Shown piece after piece: positions 47,561 through 60,100 of a stretch of DNA of 64,000 nucleotides. This stretch comes from Gnetum montanum (taxonomy: Eukaryota; Streptophyta; Gnetopsida; Gnetales; Gnetaceae). Position numbers and translations under genes: made by a program. The DNA lies in the NCBI GenBank assembly GCA_015680685.1, contig MNCI01025089.1, positions 929,785 through 993,784 of the forward strand, in the 5' to 3' direction. Each line of letters opens with the position of its first letter. Position 1 is the stretch's first letter. The notes under the pieces are model-generated. The model was not told where the DNA came from. It saw nothing but the letters and a program-made list of their open reading frames with translations, and ran no database searches.

Positions 47561-49902
47561 GAGGACTGTTGGATCGAAAGAAGGATCTTTTCCTAGATCA
47601 ATTATTCGAACCACTCAATTGAAAAGCCGATTATAAATGAACAACCCTCATAGCATTTCATTGTTACAGCTGTGGAGAAATCTCACCTTGCATGGATAGA
47701 GCAAGAGGTAATTGGATTGAAGGTGGAGGTACATGTGAAAATGGATGCTAAAGGTAGTATGGATATAGATTTTCCTCTCAAGTAGATGGTGAATGTGTTT
47801 GATAGTACTATAGAGGGTAATAGTGATGCTGAAATGAGGCATGACTTGGAGAACTTATTGGAGAGATGGTTGTTGAACATAGTACCTGTATAGTACTGGT
47901 TACCTATAAGGTTACTATTGCCTTGGTAGTGGAATTCCTCATGTTTGTGGTTAATGTCACCATTGGTATTGCTCATATGGTTGTGGTGGAGCTCTACTTG
48001 GATAGTAAGCTTGTGGAATTACCTTGGATTACCTTTAGGATAAGGAAATCATCTTGGTGCTTGCCTACATGTTAGTCGAGGATTCAATGCATACATCCCA
48101 GACTCTTATAAATGTGACACCATAGGGAAACATCCTTTTGTATGTTCATGTTGACAAATATCACAATCAGTTTCATTATCAGAGTTAGTTTCCACAACTT
48201 CCACTATAGTAGTAGCTTCGCCTTTACCTCTTTAGTAGGCATGTTCAGCTTCTTTTCACCTCCTACGGTTACAATCACTATTTTTCTCTTTGGAGTCTTC
48301 AGTATTCTTCATAGAAGTTTAGAATTTTTTATCCAAAGATTCACATAATTTACCAACCTTTGTTGAAATATTAGACAAAAGTTTTTGGATGGATAAGGTT
48401 TTCCTATTCATCACTTTATCAAGTGGTGACTTCTCCAAATCACCAAATTGGACCTCCCATTTCTTGATGGAAGGGTTCCTATTATACTCTTCTGCACTTT
48501 TCCTTTTTTGCAACTCACCTTCTTCTTTTGCTACCTACTCAATTAGCCTTTGGATCTAATGAGCTATCAGTTCAGAAAATCTTCCTTGGGCATACACCCC
48601 AAGAGTTCTTCTAGTTTTTTCTCTGAGTCCATCTATGATGTGGAAAATTTGTTCCCTCTAGGAATATCCATGGCCAAGGCATCGGAGTAAGAGTGAATAG
48701 TATCTAGCCATGGAGGCATCTAAGGGTTCATGTGTTCCCTATTTCCAGCCTTGGATTTGAATTCTTAAATTAGACACTCTAGAGTATGTCTAGTATTTGT
48801 CATTAAACAACTCTAACATGGTACTTCATTCACAAATAGATTATGGTTCCAAGGATAAGTACAAACTTTCAGCTTCCTTGACGAGTATCCTAGGGAAGAG
48901 CTTGCATTTTTACCACTCATTTTCTATGTTTTGTATGGTACAAGCATCATGGAAAGCTTGTAGATGATTCTATGGATTAGAATTGTATCCTCCCTCAAAT
49001 CGTGGGATGTTATTCATGTCTAAGCACTTAATCATACTATCTTTCACATGCCTAGTTAGGATCTTTACTTCCTCTGAAATGTTGAGCATGCTTCAAGTTA
49101 CCAACAAAGGTTCATCATCATCATTGCATCAATGATGCTAATGATGATTTCACCCATCGCTTCAATCTCAATTGCCTTCATGGTTATTGTTATTTGATTG
49201 ATCACCTTCACCATGATTGTCCCGATGGTAGCTTCTATGAGAACTAGAAGATGAAGAGGAGTGTTCAAAATTAGATGAAGAGGATGCAGAGGAAGGTGGA
49301 CTACCGCTACCACCATAGTATCTACCACCACCGCTTCATGCATTGTGATCACCATTCTTATATTCCTTGCTATTGTGATGTTCTCTTGAGCCCTTGACTT
49401 GACTGTCACTTTTTTCTGAACCATGTTTATGAACAATAGATTGTAGATTTAGGGTCACACCCTCATCAGCAACGATAATGGATGGAGAGTTTTCATGTTC
49501 AGAACTCTCAAAGAGAGGGTCCCCATTGTCATCTTGGTTTAGTAGGAATATGGGATTATTAAATTATTTTCTCTATATAAACTCATGGTATTCCTCCTGG
49601 TGTTGACCTCACCTATGTTGTGCTTTAGTGGGATAGTAGTCCTAAGTTTCATGATGATGCACAATGTATTCCTTGTGGAGATATGAGATGCTCAACCTTT
49701 TAAGGATTCGAAATAGCATCCTGAGCATAGATCGATCAAGGGGCAAGAAAATGTTTCCCTCCATATCATGCCATTGAAACTATTAATCATGATGTAGGAT
49801 GAAGGTAAAGTGTGATACATACTTATCTAGATGAGTATATACCACTTTGCACTCTTGCGGGATTGGCGGTTTGACATCTTTGCACTTATGAGAAGAAGAC
49901 AT
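47561..49902 (-). pseudogene. Gag polyprotein (element F)
   Basis: Starts MSSSHKCKDVKPPIPQE at 49902. A Ser-rich segment (near 49320-49220) follows. The capsid-like core has IPRFEGGYNSNP and HLQAFHDACTIQNIENEW near 49010-48900. A Cys/His motif (CDICQHEHTKGCFP) lies near 48150. Close relative of element G gag. The 112-residue open frame at 49098-49436 is in a different frame and is a shadow. Confidence 0.75.
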
Positions 49903-50035
49903 TTTGCAATATGAAATAAAATGTTTATGTGCTTTTATAATTCTATGTATAGTGGGAATGATATTAACCTTGAGGTTTTTACAACATATAAATAATATTT
50001 ACTAATCCTAGATAGCACACATTTTAACAAACAAA

Positions 50036-50054
50036 GTTCCTCACAATGGTGTCA
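50036..50054 (-). promoter_or_regulatory. Primer-binding site of element F (tRNA-Asp type)
   Basis: TGACACCATTGTGAGGAA on the minus strand matches 11 of 18 bases of the tRNA-Asp complement, and most differences are G-to-A or C-to-T. It lies one base from the LTR. Confidence 0.6.
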
Positions 50055-50055
50055 A

Positions 50056-50982
50056 TGATGAGTGTTGAGGTAACCCTATGCCCAACCATACAAATCATAA
50101 GCATTCATGTGCAATTCAGTTAAATGTTGTGGACTTTATAGTTTCCAATGCACTAGTCTTCTAATCAATGAACTTTTCCCTAAGGTCATTCATTACCTTC
50201 CCAATTACACTTTTGAAGCACATGGTATGGTTAAGTATAATTGATGCATATGATTTTTATAGTTTTATGTTTTATAGTTCTTGTGCTTGAGTAGAGATAA
50301 AGAAAAGGTAATTTAATGGCTAATTCAATGTAACTAACATACTGGTCTCTATCTAGCCCTAACATAAGTATCCAATCCCACTTTCTATACACATCTTGAA
50401 CCCATGTATCCACTGTTGGATTACCAAGGGCTATGGTATTGGGCATACCAAGCAATAATTTTACTTTTATTACCAAGTGAATACGTGTTACATTTGAAGT
50501 GGTCATAATTATGTATTTAATCTATTTAGTTTATCTTGGTCAATTATCTTAATTAGTTTAATCACTAGAAAATATTGAATAACTAATTGAAAACATTAAA
50601 TGCATAAATGAAATATTTAAGCTATCCAAAGTGTTGCAAGGTTTATCAGAAATCTCGTTGTTATTGCAGCACACACTATCATGCTTAGGTACAACAATTC
50701 TCTAATAAAGATTCATACACTTAATGACTCATATTGTGGGTACTTAGAAAAACTATTCTAACTTTTGAATAAACAAACTGTAAGAGCTCTACTACTACTA
50801 TGAGAATTGATTGCCATAAATGTGATTGGTGTCTTGTAGTTATAGACTGGGACAAACCCTTGCATCGATGGGGCCACATTGATGCAATTAACTACATTGA
50901 TGGGGCCTCATCAATGCAATAGACTATGTTAATGGAGCCACATCGATGGGGCTTAGTTGACACGACAAACTAAAACACATCA
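50056..50982 (-). repeat. Element F 5' LTR (right copy)
   Basis: Direct repeat of 28219-29173. It starts TGATGAG and ends CACATCA. The GATGGGGCC minisatellite is at 50860-50965. Confidence 0.85.
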
Positions 50983-50983
50983 G

Positions 50984-52365
50984 ATATAAAGGATTATAGA
51001 TAAGGAGGAGCTAGTCTTTGATGATTCTAACCTAGTCTAACCACAAAATCAATTGATGTAGATCTAGAAAGATGCATTGAATGCTAATGATAGCCCTTAC
51101 ATTATTTTGATATTCAACATTGATGAAAATTGGAGATCTGTAAGAGAACCATACATAATCCATGTATCCCCTTATAATGAAGAGGCTCCTTCGACTTCCA
51201 CCAACTGAAGATCCCCCTTTGTCATAAGATTACCATCACAAATGTCTCTGACAAAACCTTTTCTAATGAAGGTGCCCTAGCCTAATACAATCCAACTAGC
51301 CATAGCTCAACCAACTACGCAATGAGCTCCTATCATGGCTAATGCTACTCCTCTTCCTCACAACCAATGATTGATAATCAAAAGGCTTCAACGAAACAAA
51401 GGAAGAAGCATAAGAAAAAGTCAAGCAACAAGGGTGATAAATAGATAGAGGCATGAAAGGAAGTGGACCTACTAAAGCCCACTCCCATATCAACTATACC
51501 CACAATCTCATTTGTTCATCTCACTTCAACCAATGAGCCTTAGGAGGATTCTAAAGCTCAGAATTAGAGCAACAAGGAAAAGCCGCAATAACCAAAACAT
51601 AAAGCTAAAGTTTGCATTTTGGAGTGCATAGAGGAAGTGAAGCACAACTAGGGAGATAAGCCCACGACTAATGATAAAAAATTTCTCAATGCCATGGTTT
51701 AGGTAAGACAATCTCTTAAGAAAAAGAATACAACTTTGAGCTTGTATGACATGACCATGACTTCTACCACACATCACGAGGCATTAGTTAAAATGTTGAT
51801 GTCCACCCCTATTACTAAGGAAATCCTTGTTGATGAGAAAGCCATCCATGTAGTGTTGGTCCCTCCATCACCAAGGGAGAAAAAGTCAACATCCTTAGTA
51901 TTTTGCAATAGCAAAATCAAGGTTAATCCCAAAAATGGTTAAGTAGATAGGACCCCTTTATTTATAACCATATATGTATGGAAGTTTAAAGTGCATGTTG
52001 TGCATGTTAATGATGGAGCTACAACAAATTTCATACCATACACCATTTTTGAATGCTTGGGCTTGACCAAGGAAATACAACCTACAAAAACTACAACTCT
52101 CAAATCCTTCAATGGATCAAGTGTTTCTATCAAGGGGTCTATCTCTTTGGACTTTGTGGCAAGGGGGCAATTCCGCACAATTGTTAATTTCTTAGTGGTG
52201 GAGGAGATACCAAGGTTCAACCTTATCCTAGGAAGATCGTGGTTGGCTAAATTATGGGTTGTGTCTTTACCCCTCCATCAAGAAAGTCACCTTCCTTACA
52301 AGGAATGTGAAATCATCATTCATAGTGATAGCACGGTTTCCTGGCTATCAAGAATGTGAACATAG
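50984..52365 (+). pseudogene. Gag end and aspartic protease (element C, after the F insertion)
   Basis: Gag resumes with IIDKEELVFDDSNLV and DALNANDSPYIILIFNID (element A: DPLNASYDPYTITVV). The segment KKKNTTLSLYDMTMTSTTH near 51720 matches KQKNTTLSLYDLLMTYREH of A. The protease active site is VHVNDGATTNFIPY near 52000; the first, catalytic Asp has become Asn. FNLILGRSWLAKL follows near 52220. The frame from 51991 to 52359 is open over most of the domain. The inactive residue and upstream stops show it is dead. Confidence 0.85.
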
Positions 52366-52849
52366 ATTAGGGGTCTAATGTGGAGCTTCAAGAAGAATCT
52401 TATAGGCATCAACACAAGAGGGAATATAAAGCCAATGATGACAAAGATAGGCAGCAAGAGGTGTTATAGGATGAACTCCCTTTTAAAATTATTAGTGAAG
52501 GTGATGGTGAATATAAGCTTATGCAAAGTAGACATTACTCATTCCCTAATCTTTCAAAGAGTAGAAATAATTTTCATAAGTGAATTTCACATTAACCTTT
52601 CCATTCCCTTATAACTAGATGCATTGATGGCCATGTAGCCTAACATTTCTTTCTTAATTTGTTATACCTTTTTATCTACTTTGCTTTACTCTTTATGCAT
52701 GTAGCCTAAGTTTCTACTTTCATTTATTTTCTACTTATTTATTATAGCCTTTCTTTTTCTTTACTTTCATTCATGTTATAAGCATCAAAAAAGCCTTAAA
52801 AACTTTAAAAGATAAAATTTTTGAAAAAATATAAGTTTATTTTCAACCA
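52366..52849. other. Linker remains and spacer of element C
   Basis: The first 200 bp probably hold the decayed linker after protease. The rest is T-rich with repeated TTTATT/TTCTTT words and no coding signal. Confidence 0.45.
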
Positions 52850-52995
52850 CTTTCTACTAAGATTCTAAATTGGCATTAAATTCCACTAAGACTTTAGACT
52901 AGAAACATAGCCTACCATGGTCTAAAACTAATAACATCTACCAAAATAATACAACCTACACCCACCATGACATAAAACTAACAGTAATCTCTTTG
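52850..52995 (+). repeat. Iterated motifs after protease (element C)
   Basis: Decayed copies (AGATTCTAAATTGGCAT, AGACTTTAGACTAGAAAC, TGGTCTAAAACTAATAAC, TGACATAAAACTAACAG) lie 30-45 bp apart in the same place and orientation as in elements A and B. Confidence 0.7.
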
Positions 52996-53299
52996 ATGAT
53001 ATTTTTGTTAGCCTATTATCACATAACTTATCCATTTAACGTTATAGCCAAAATCATCAACATAACCATTTACAACATTTATAACATTAGAAAAACAATA
53101 TATATAGCTAAAAATAGAAACAAAATTTTAAATTTAAATTTAAAGTGTTCATAACATACATAGCCATAGCCACATTGTGTGTAAAAAATGTCAAAAAAAT
53201 AACAATAATAGCCATCTATAACATAGTCCTAACTAACAAATAGCCATCAATAGTAAAATAAAAAAATATCACCAACATGCTAAACTATGCTAATGAAGG
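52996..53299. other. AT-rich spacer of element C
   Basis: Repeated words such as ATAACATTTATAACATTAG and ATAGCCATC; no coding signal. Confidence 0.5.
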
Positions 53300-56200
53300 T
53301 TTTTGAAGGATGTCTAGAGGAGGAAGTGGTGGGTCATTCCCACCCTCACCACTATGGCCACTAATGTCTCCTAATGCCTAAAATACAATACATAGCCAAT
53401 TAGTAACTAATAGCCAAAACCATAAACAAAACCCAAAATTATAGAACATAAAATATATAAAACTTGTAGGGATTCTAGCTTGATAAGAGAGGATTTGGTC
53501 CTTCATCATGTTGACCTAGTTAACATCCCCAAGATCAATGCTAGAAAGGATGCTATTCTTCTCTACTGTAGTCTAGGTAGGAGGCTAGGTAATAGTAGCC
53601 ATAGAATCCTTGCTTGTAGTAGTAATAATCTGAGTAGGGAATTTCTCAACTATGAAAGTACTCTCAAAAATCTTATAAGCACTCTCTACCTAGATCCCTT
53701 GGATGAATAGCTCTCGCTTGCACCATTCAACTAACTCCTCCTTAAGCCACTTGAGGTAGGTCTCATGATCTACCTTGTACTACTTCTTGTGGGACTGTGG
53801 TTTCTTACCGCACTCTAAGACCCAGGTACAATGATCTTTCCAATCCTCAACCTTTTGAGAAATGATGTACATCTACATCTAATTCTTTTCCATCTCCCGT
53901 AAGAGCATTACTCTATCCATAAATGATATGCTAGTAGTAGTCCCATGTGATCTCTTTGATCCATAATTTCCCTGAGTTAGCCACTTGGGCTTCCACAAAG
54001 GCCTTGTGGTCTAGGAGATCTCTAATTACCTCCTCTTGCCATTGAGTCTTCTCCCTTAAGACCACAACATATTCTCATTAGGATTTGTTGGAACTCTCTA
54101 GCTCCTATGAAGTTTTGATTCATGGTATTGCTAGATCAATAGTAGTCTTGAATAACTTCAAGGGTACACTAGAGACATTAGAGGGAATCTTTGAGAAGGA
54201 GTTAATCTCCATATCTCAGCTAGGGTCCCACTCCACAAAAGGCACTACATGACCATAAAATAAAATCATAAACATATTATACAACCTAATATGTCCATAA
54301 CATAAGAATTATGGGATAGCAAAACAACTAAGACATAGAAAATAAAGTTCTTACCTATCTCAAGCGCAACTTGGTGCAATCGGTCGATGATGTTCTTAGC
54401 CCTCCTATGCATGAATTTCACCTTGTTCAATACCTCTACCCATGGTTTTTCATAAAACGTAGGTCCAAAACCCTAAATTGATGACTTAGGAACTACTAAA
54501 AAGCATAAAAATCTTCAAACGGTTAGAACAAAAACCAAACTTAAAATAATAATATGTAATAAGAAGCATTAAGGCATGTGCATACCTAGCTACTCCTCCT
54601 CTTCCTTTGAGATGATTATGGGAGATGTGCCTAGTATTGCATCACTAAAAAATCATCTAGATCATTTATATCTATCATAGGTTGTTCTAGGAGTGCCTCT
54701 TCTACATGCCTTTGTTATTCTTGTATGGTAACTTGGGCTACTAGGACCTAACACTTGTTTGAAATCATAGCACATAGAAAAATAATTAACATATGGGACA
54801 ATAATATAACCATAACTCTTAAAATAAAATTAAATAGTTAAAAATTAAATGAAGCATATGTGTGAATACCTGCTATGATGGCTTAAGCTTAAAATTAAGC
54901 TTCTTTGTGGTAGGCTAGTCTGATGTTAGAGATGCTTCCTCCATGGACCTCCAAGATGCTTTCTAAAAACATGAGAGGCTCCTCATAATTTTTTCTACTA
55001 GAGGACTCACACCACCTACCATCAAGATCCTTTGTGGTAATGGATATTTTATCATCCATCCCCTCTGGTCGGTTTTGGGCCTACACTATTGGATAAATGT
55101 GCTTTATCCAAGGCCTAGAAATTTGGCTTGGATCTTGGGCAACCCATCATCCATTCCTACACGCCACTAGAAACTTTACAAACCTCTTCAAGTACCCTAA
55201 AAAAATGTATCATGGATGTGGATTATGGTAGAGGTGTCCTTGCAGAGTTTGACGATCTCATCATAAAGCCCAATAGCCAAAGAAACTACCCATTTGAACC
55301 TAGTGTCATATTTGAACCTGGTGTCATCTATCAGGATCATTTTAAAGGTCCACTCATACATGAGGCCTATCACCTTATTTTGTGATAATATTTTTGGAAG
55401 CACATGAAACTTGAACAAAGAATATGATTCCTTTGCATTAGGATTCATGAAGCTATCTATGAAAATTTTTAAGTAGCCCATGCTAGCACAAGACACTCCA
55501 AAACTTCCTTATGATGGCCTAATTCCTTTCCTGTCCTAGTGGCAACCTTTGTTCCATTAGTGAGAACACCAAAATAGTTGCAAAAGAGGCCCTCATCAAT
55601 GTCCACATTTATCTTCACACCTCTAATGTTGATGATAAAATGATCAACCTCCTTATTGAAGGAGTCAATGACATTCAACATCTCTGTAGTAGGGATAGAA
55701 GGGATAGGTGCCATAAGCAAATCAAGCAGACCTACACATTGAATGTTTTCTTGAATGTACCCAGGCATTTATCCCCTTAGCCACTCTTGTGTTGGTATCA
55801 CCTCATAAAACTTCAAGAAACGGGTATCCTCATGACATCTTGTGAGTAATAAGGTGACATCAACATAGGTGGAAGGTTTTGTAAGGAAACAACCAACATT
55901 TAGCATCAACATAAGCAAGTTTAACAAGTAGTTAAAGTAATAGAAAACTTAGAGTTTTCTTAACCATAAAAAATTAGTAGTAATAGCCTTTATGTTTACC
56001 TTTCTTCTTCTTCATTGGTGTAGTTTGAGTAGAAGTACCAACTACTAGGTCTTGATCCAAGAAGCCCTTAGAGCCCACTGACCAATTATGTATTATTCTC
56101 TCATCCACACACCTCTTGTAAACAAGGTTAAATCTACTACCGCATGCATCAAAATATTCTCTTAACTATTTATATATAATAGTTCTAATTTTGAGCCCTT

Positions 56201-56800
56201 TGTAAACACATCTAGGGAAGTTTAAGCCATCACTAAGGTTTGATCATTAGTAATCAAGCCTTGATCACTAATCCTATACCTACAAGAAGTTCACAAAACC
56301 AACAAAGTTAGGAAAGATAGTTTAGAAATAAAGCCAAAAAATGTAAAAGTAATACAACAACAATGCTCATCCTTGTAGATGGTACATGGTGCTAGGCAAG
56401 TTCTAGAACAATGTGTGGGTTCTATGTTCCACCATCATAGTATTATCAGTATTTTACTAGATATACTCTAGCATGGTCCAAATCTCCATAAGGAAATGTG
56501 GGCTAATCACATCTACTTTTTCCACTACTATCTTAGGAGGTGAATTGTTAGTAATAAATCTAGCACTCAAGCTAGATGCTTAAGGCAATAGTGACTCCAC
56601 TATAGCCCTAGCTATATCCATGGACAAGTGTGACCACAACATCATACTAAAATTCTATTGGATGTAGGCAAGGAATTCCCTTGTCCAAGGCTAGAACCAC
56701 AGTGATGCCTTCTCGAAAGGCATGTTAGGGAGTGGGGTGTTGTCATTGGGGTGGTCAATATTGAATAAGATACCCAATAACTCTACAATGATGATTATGG
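53300..56800 (-). pseudogene. Antisense multi-exon accessory gene (element C copy)
   Basis: The order matches the element B copy. An upstream exon near 56640-56340 ends FQNLPSTMYHLQG (B: FQNPQGTIYFIDG, stops read as Gln). A Lys-rich exon end KKKK is followed by GTAAACA near 56000. The main domain at 55890-55080 carries IPTTEMLNVIDSF and LFCNYFGVLTNG, ending in SRPWIK-like and AQN words near 55070. The C-terminal part at 53870-53480 has VEDWKDHCTWV and IVEKFPTQI (B: AIVEEFTYEA). Open stretches at 55469-55768 and 55197-55496 are true fragments. It lies between protease and pol on the opposite strand, as in B. Function unknown. Confidence 0.65.
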
Positions 56801-57149
56801 ATTTCAGGAAAACCCTACATGGAGAAAAGAAAAACATTATGACTAATTAGAATTTCTTAACAAGTTTGGAAAAACATCTTAGTTGGGCATGAAATTAGCC
56901 TTTGTAAAAGGCTCTAAGGTGTTTATTCAAGTTCTCTTAAGAAATTCTACAATAAGCATTACTATAACCTTTCATGGCCTTTTACTTAATAGCAAAAAAT
57001 TCATAAGCATAATTAGGCTTTAGTTTAAACCATGCATAAACTTAGAAAAATCATTAAAACTTAGAAAAAATAGTCATAGTAAAAATCTTGTTAAAAAATA
57101 GTAAAAGCCTTTACATTTCTTTTAAAAAAATTAAAACATAAGTTTTACA
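56801..57149. other. AT-rich spacer upstream of the antisense gene (element C)
   Basis: No coding signal, no clear repeat. If the antisense gene had its own promoter it would lie here or in the repeat array beyond. Confidence 0.45.
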
Positions 57150-60100
57150 TATTTAGCAATCCCTGAAGGCATGAAAGTTCATAAGAAAAATCTCTACACA
57201 TGTCAATCACATTCATCCCCAAAAAGGTAAAGTGCTAGAACCAAAATTTAGCCTTATTGACATAGCCATAATTAAAAATTTATTAAATATTCATCTTACC
57301 TTCAATTTTAGTGTTTCCATCATGGAAGGAATTTTGAAATCCTAAGCTTGTTATCCATAACCATTACAACCAAGAACACATAATCATATTTGCATGAAAG
57401 ATAGACAAATACCAGCAAAAGCCATACTCATCACCATTAACCTTTCTTCATAGAGGGTTGGTAAAGAGTTTTTTGAACTTTTATTTTAGCTTCAAATAGA
57501 GTGATTCCACCACTTTTTGAAAGACTGAGTTAGCCCTATGTACCCACACTTAACAAAAATTTAGTACCCTTTCCATTTGTTCAAAAAAAATAAACAAATT
57601 TGCACAAAAATATAAAAATGATACAAACCTCCTTTTTGACATAGGTCTAATAAAAAATTTATTTAAAATTCTTTTCAAGTCCAATCAAAGTGATTCCACC
57701 TTCATTGGAAAGTTGAACCAAAGACCCACCCATATATAACAAAAAATTAGCTTAAACCCTTTCCCTTTTCTTAGAAAAATTTCATGAATCTACATGAAAT
57801 TATAAAAATTAGCATAAAAAGCATAACTACATGAACTTAGGAAAATAGGCATAAATCCATCGTTATTAATCCAAAATTAATTAAATAATAACCATATGAA
57901 AGATCAAGCATATGGCTACAAACCCATAGCATCAAATCTTATAAGTATATAGCCATTTTCTTAATACAAAATACACAATGTTTCTTTCTTTTTTCATGCA
58001 AAAAGCTTAAAATTCATAAAGACTAACTTGACATAGCCATGAAAGATAGAGAAAACAATTGATACCCATTTAAAAAACATCAAAATAATGTAGTAGGATT
58101 TTTTTATAACTAAATTTTAACAAACATCAAGGCCTAGGTATAAAAAAAATAGCCCTACCCATAAATTTTTGGAAAAAAGCATGAAAACAATAAGCCTAAT
58201 TTTAAAAATCAAATATACCAATCCAGAAAAATGATATTACCATAGATCAAGGTAGAAAAAACCAAAATATGATGCGGATTTCATCAAAATTTTGTTTTCC
58301 CCCCTCTATCAATGTAGGTTTAAAGAAACCTATGCCACATGTCGCAAGAAAAACAATAAAAATGGCTAGAAACGTAAGCAAACAATGGTGAGGGTTGTCT
58401 AACTTGAAGTAGCAAAGGATGGGGAATGGATTGAGATGGGTTTTGGTATCCCTGATAGATCCCTTTCCTACACATGTTCCTTCTAATTTCTTGGATTTCA
58501 ACTCTTTTCCCCATACTTCTTAGATGTCATGGTAGGCTCAATGCTAGGAATGGTTGGAAACTATGAAGAATAGAGGTTCAATGCTAGCTATATGGAAGAC
58601 TAGAGGTTTTCATGTTAAAGATGAATTCTCTCTATTATAAAAATCTCCTTTGAAACTCTTCACCAATTCCTTATTTTTGTAGAATGAAAATTGTGTTGAA
58701 ATTTGTGAAATTTCACAATAAATACCACATCAAAACCTAAAACACCCACCTCTGAACCTCACTTGCCCATGTAGTACACAATAACTTCAAGTGCACTAAA
58801 GTTCAAGGGGAAAAATTCTCTTCCATGCTAAGATTGGTGGGAGTTAGGTTATGAATTCAAAAGTTTAAAATTTTAAGTAGTGGCCCCACCATACACCCAC
58901 ATTTGACCTAAAAACTACATCAACGCTAAGTTTTTTCCACTTTTGACACTTAGAATAATATTTCAACCTTAACTCCCATGTATCCACACTAGGGATGCCA
59001 TTCCCAACATGGACACATCTCTCCCATTTCCTAAAGCCACTAAAACATAACCTTTTAGCCATTTTTAGCAACTAAAACCTACCTTTCCAACCCAAAGCTT
59101 CAAAAAGGAGGTTAGACATTGCCAAAACTAGATAATTTAGGTTTTCACACTAGGGAAACATTTCCTAGCATGGAAAAAGAGGCGTAATATCCATTCCTAT
59201 CCCTGATCACCCATATAGCTTAATTTTGACATCCAAAGTGGGCCCACATGGCCTAAAACTCCTCCAAGCACCCCTAGCAACCCTGAAACCTAACCAAACC
59301 TAGTCAAAACTATTTAAAACATTCAGATTTGGTAGTTTCACAATAGGAAAGGTGTAATATAGGCTAAAAATTCCAATCCCAATGTGGATGGATGGGGGAA
59401 AGCCAAAAATTACCTTAATTGACTACCTAGTGGCCATTTCTCAAAGCCAAGTACTCACTCATAGCCTCCAATAGCCTAGGTGGATCTTACAAAAATTCAA
59501 TTCTCCATCCATGACCTATTCCACACTGATGAATCCCTCATATACACTACCTATCTTAGATCTAGCATGAAAACCTAGTGGGTATGCAATAAAATCCAAG
59601 TTATCATCCAAAATAGCCAAATAACCTACCTTGGTTATCCTTAGACCCTACTAGAACTATCTGGAGCTACCAAAGACCTAAAAACTAGCCAAAATGGCAT
59701 AAAACTACCATCTTTCTTTCATGCACATTGGGGCCATCATGCCCAACATGGAAGAAGTGAGAAAGATTACATGAGACATCTAGGAGCCTCCAAATCATTG
59801 CATCCTGACACCTAGTATTGATCGTTGACACCAACAACCCTAGAGGCTGACATGCAGGGTTGATTGGCTATTAAACTACCCTAGATCTCACTTTCTTGAT
59901 TCTTTCATGTTGAGGAATACCTCTTCCATGCATCCCAATGTGGAAATAAGGTGGGTGGTTCAATGAAGATTAGTGGATATCCCAAAAGCGAAAAACAACC
60001 TTAAATTATGTTGTGCTAATAAAAAAACTTTGACAGCCTCTCCAAAAGCCTCTAGACTACAAAAAATTAACTAAAATCCTGTTCCTAAGGTTCTTCCATG

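Larger units (their letters stand above)
28162..50982 (-). mobile_element. Element F: Athila-like Ty3/gypsy retrotransposon nested in C
   Basis: LTRs of about 0.95 kb lie at 28219-29173 and 50056-50982, with all coding on the minus strand. The interior runs gag, protease, RT, RNase H, integrase, then an extra reading frame, then the polypurine tract. RT words such as HFMVQEGIVL and the tRNA-Asp-like primer site point to the Athila lineage. It interrupts element C just after its zinc knuckle and is itself interrupted by element G. No convincing target-site duplication is left. Confidence 0.85.

Noticed and set aside
49098-49436. 112-codon minus-strand frame rich in Ile, Met and Val
   Set aside because: Out of frame with the Ser-rich gag segment of element F that matches the surrounding gag.
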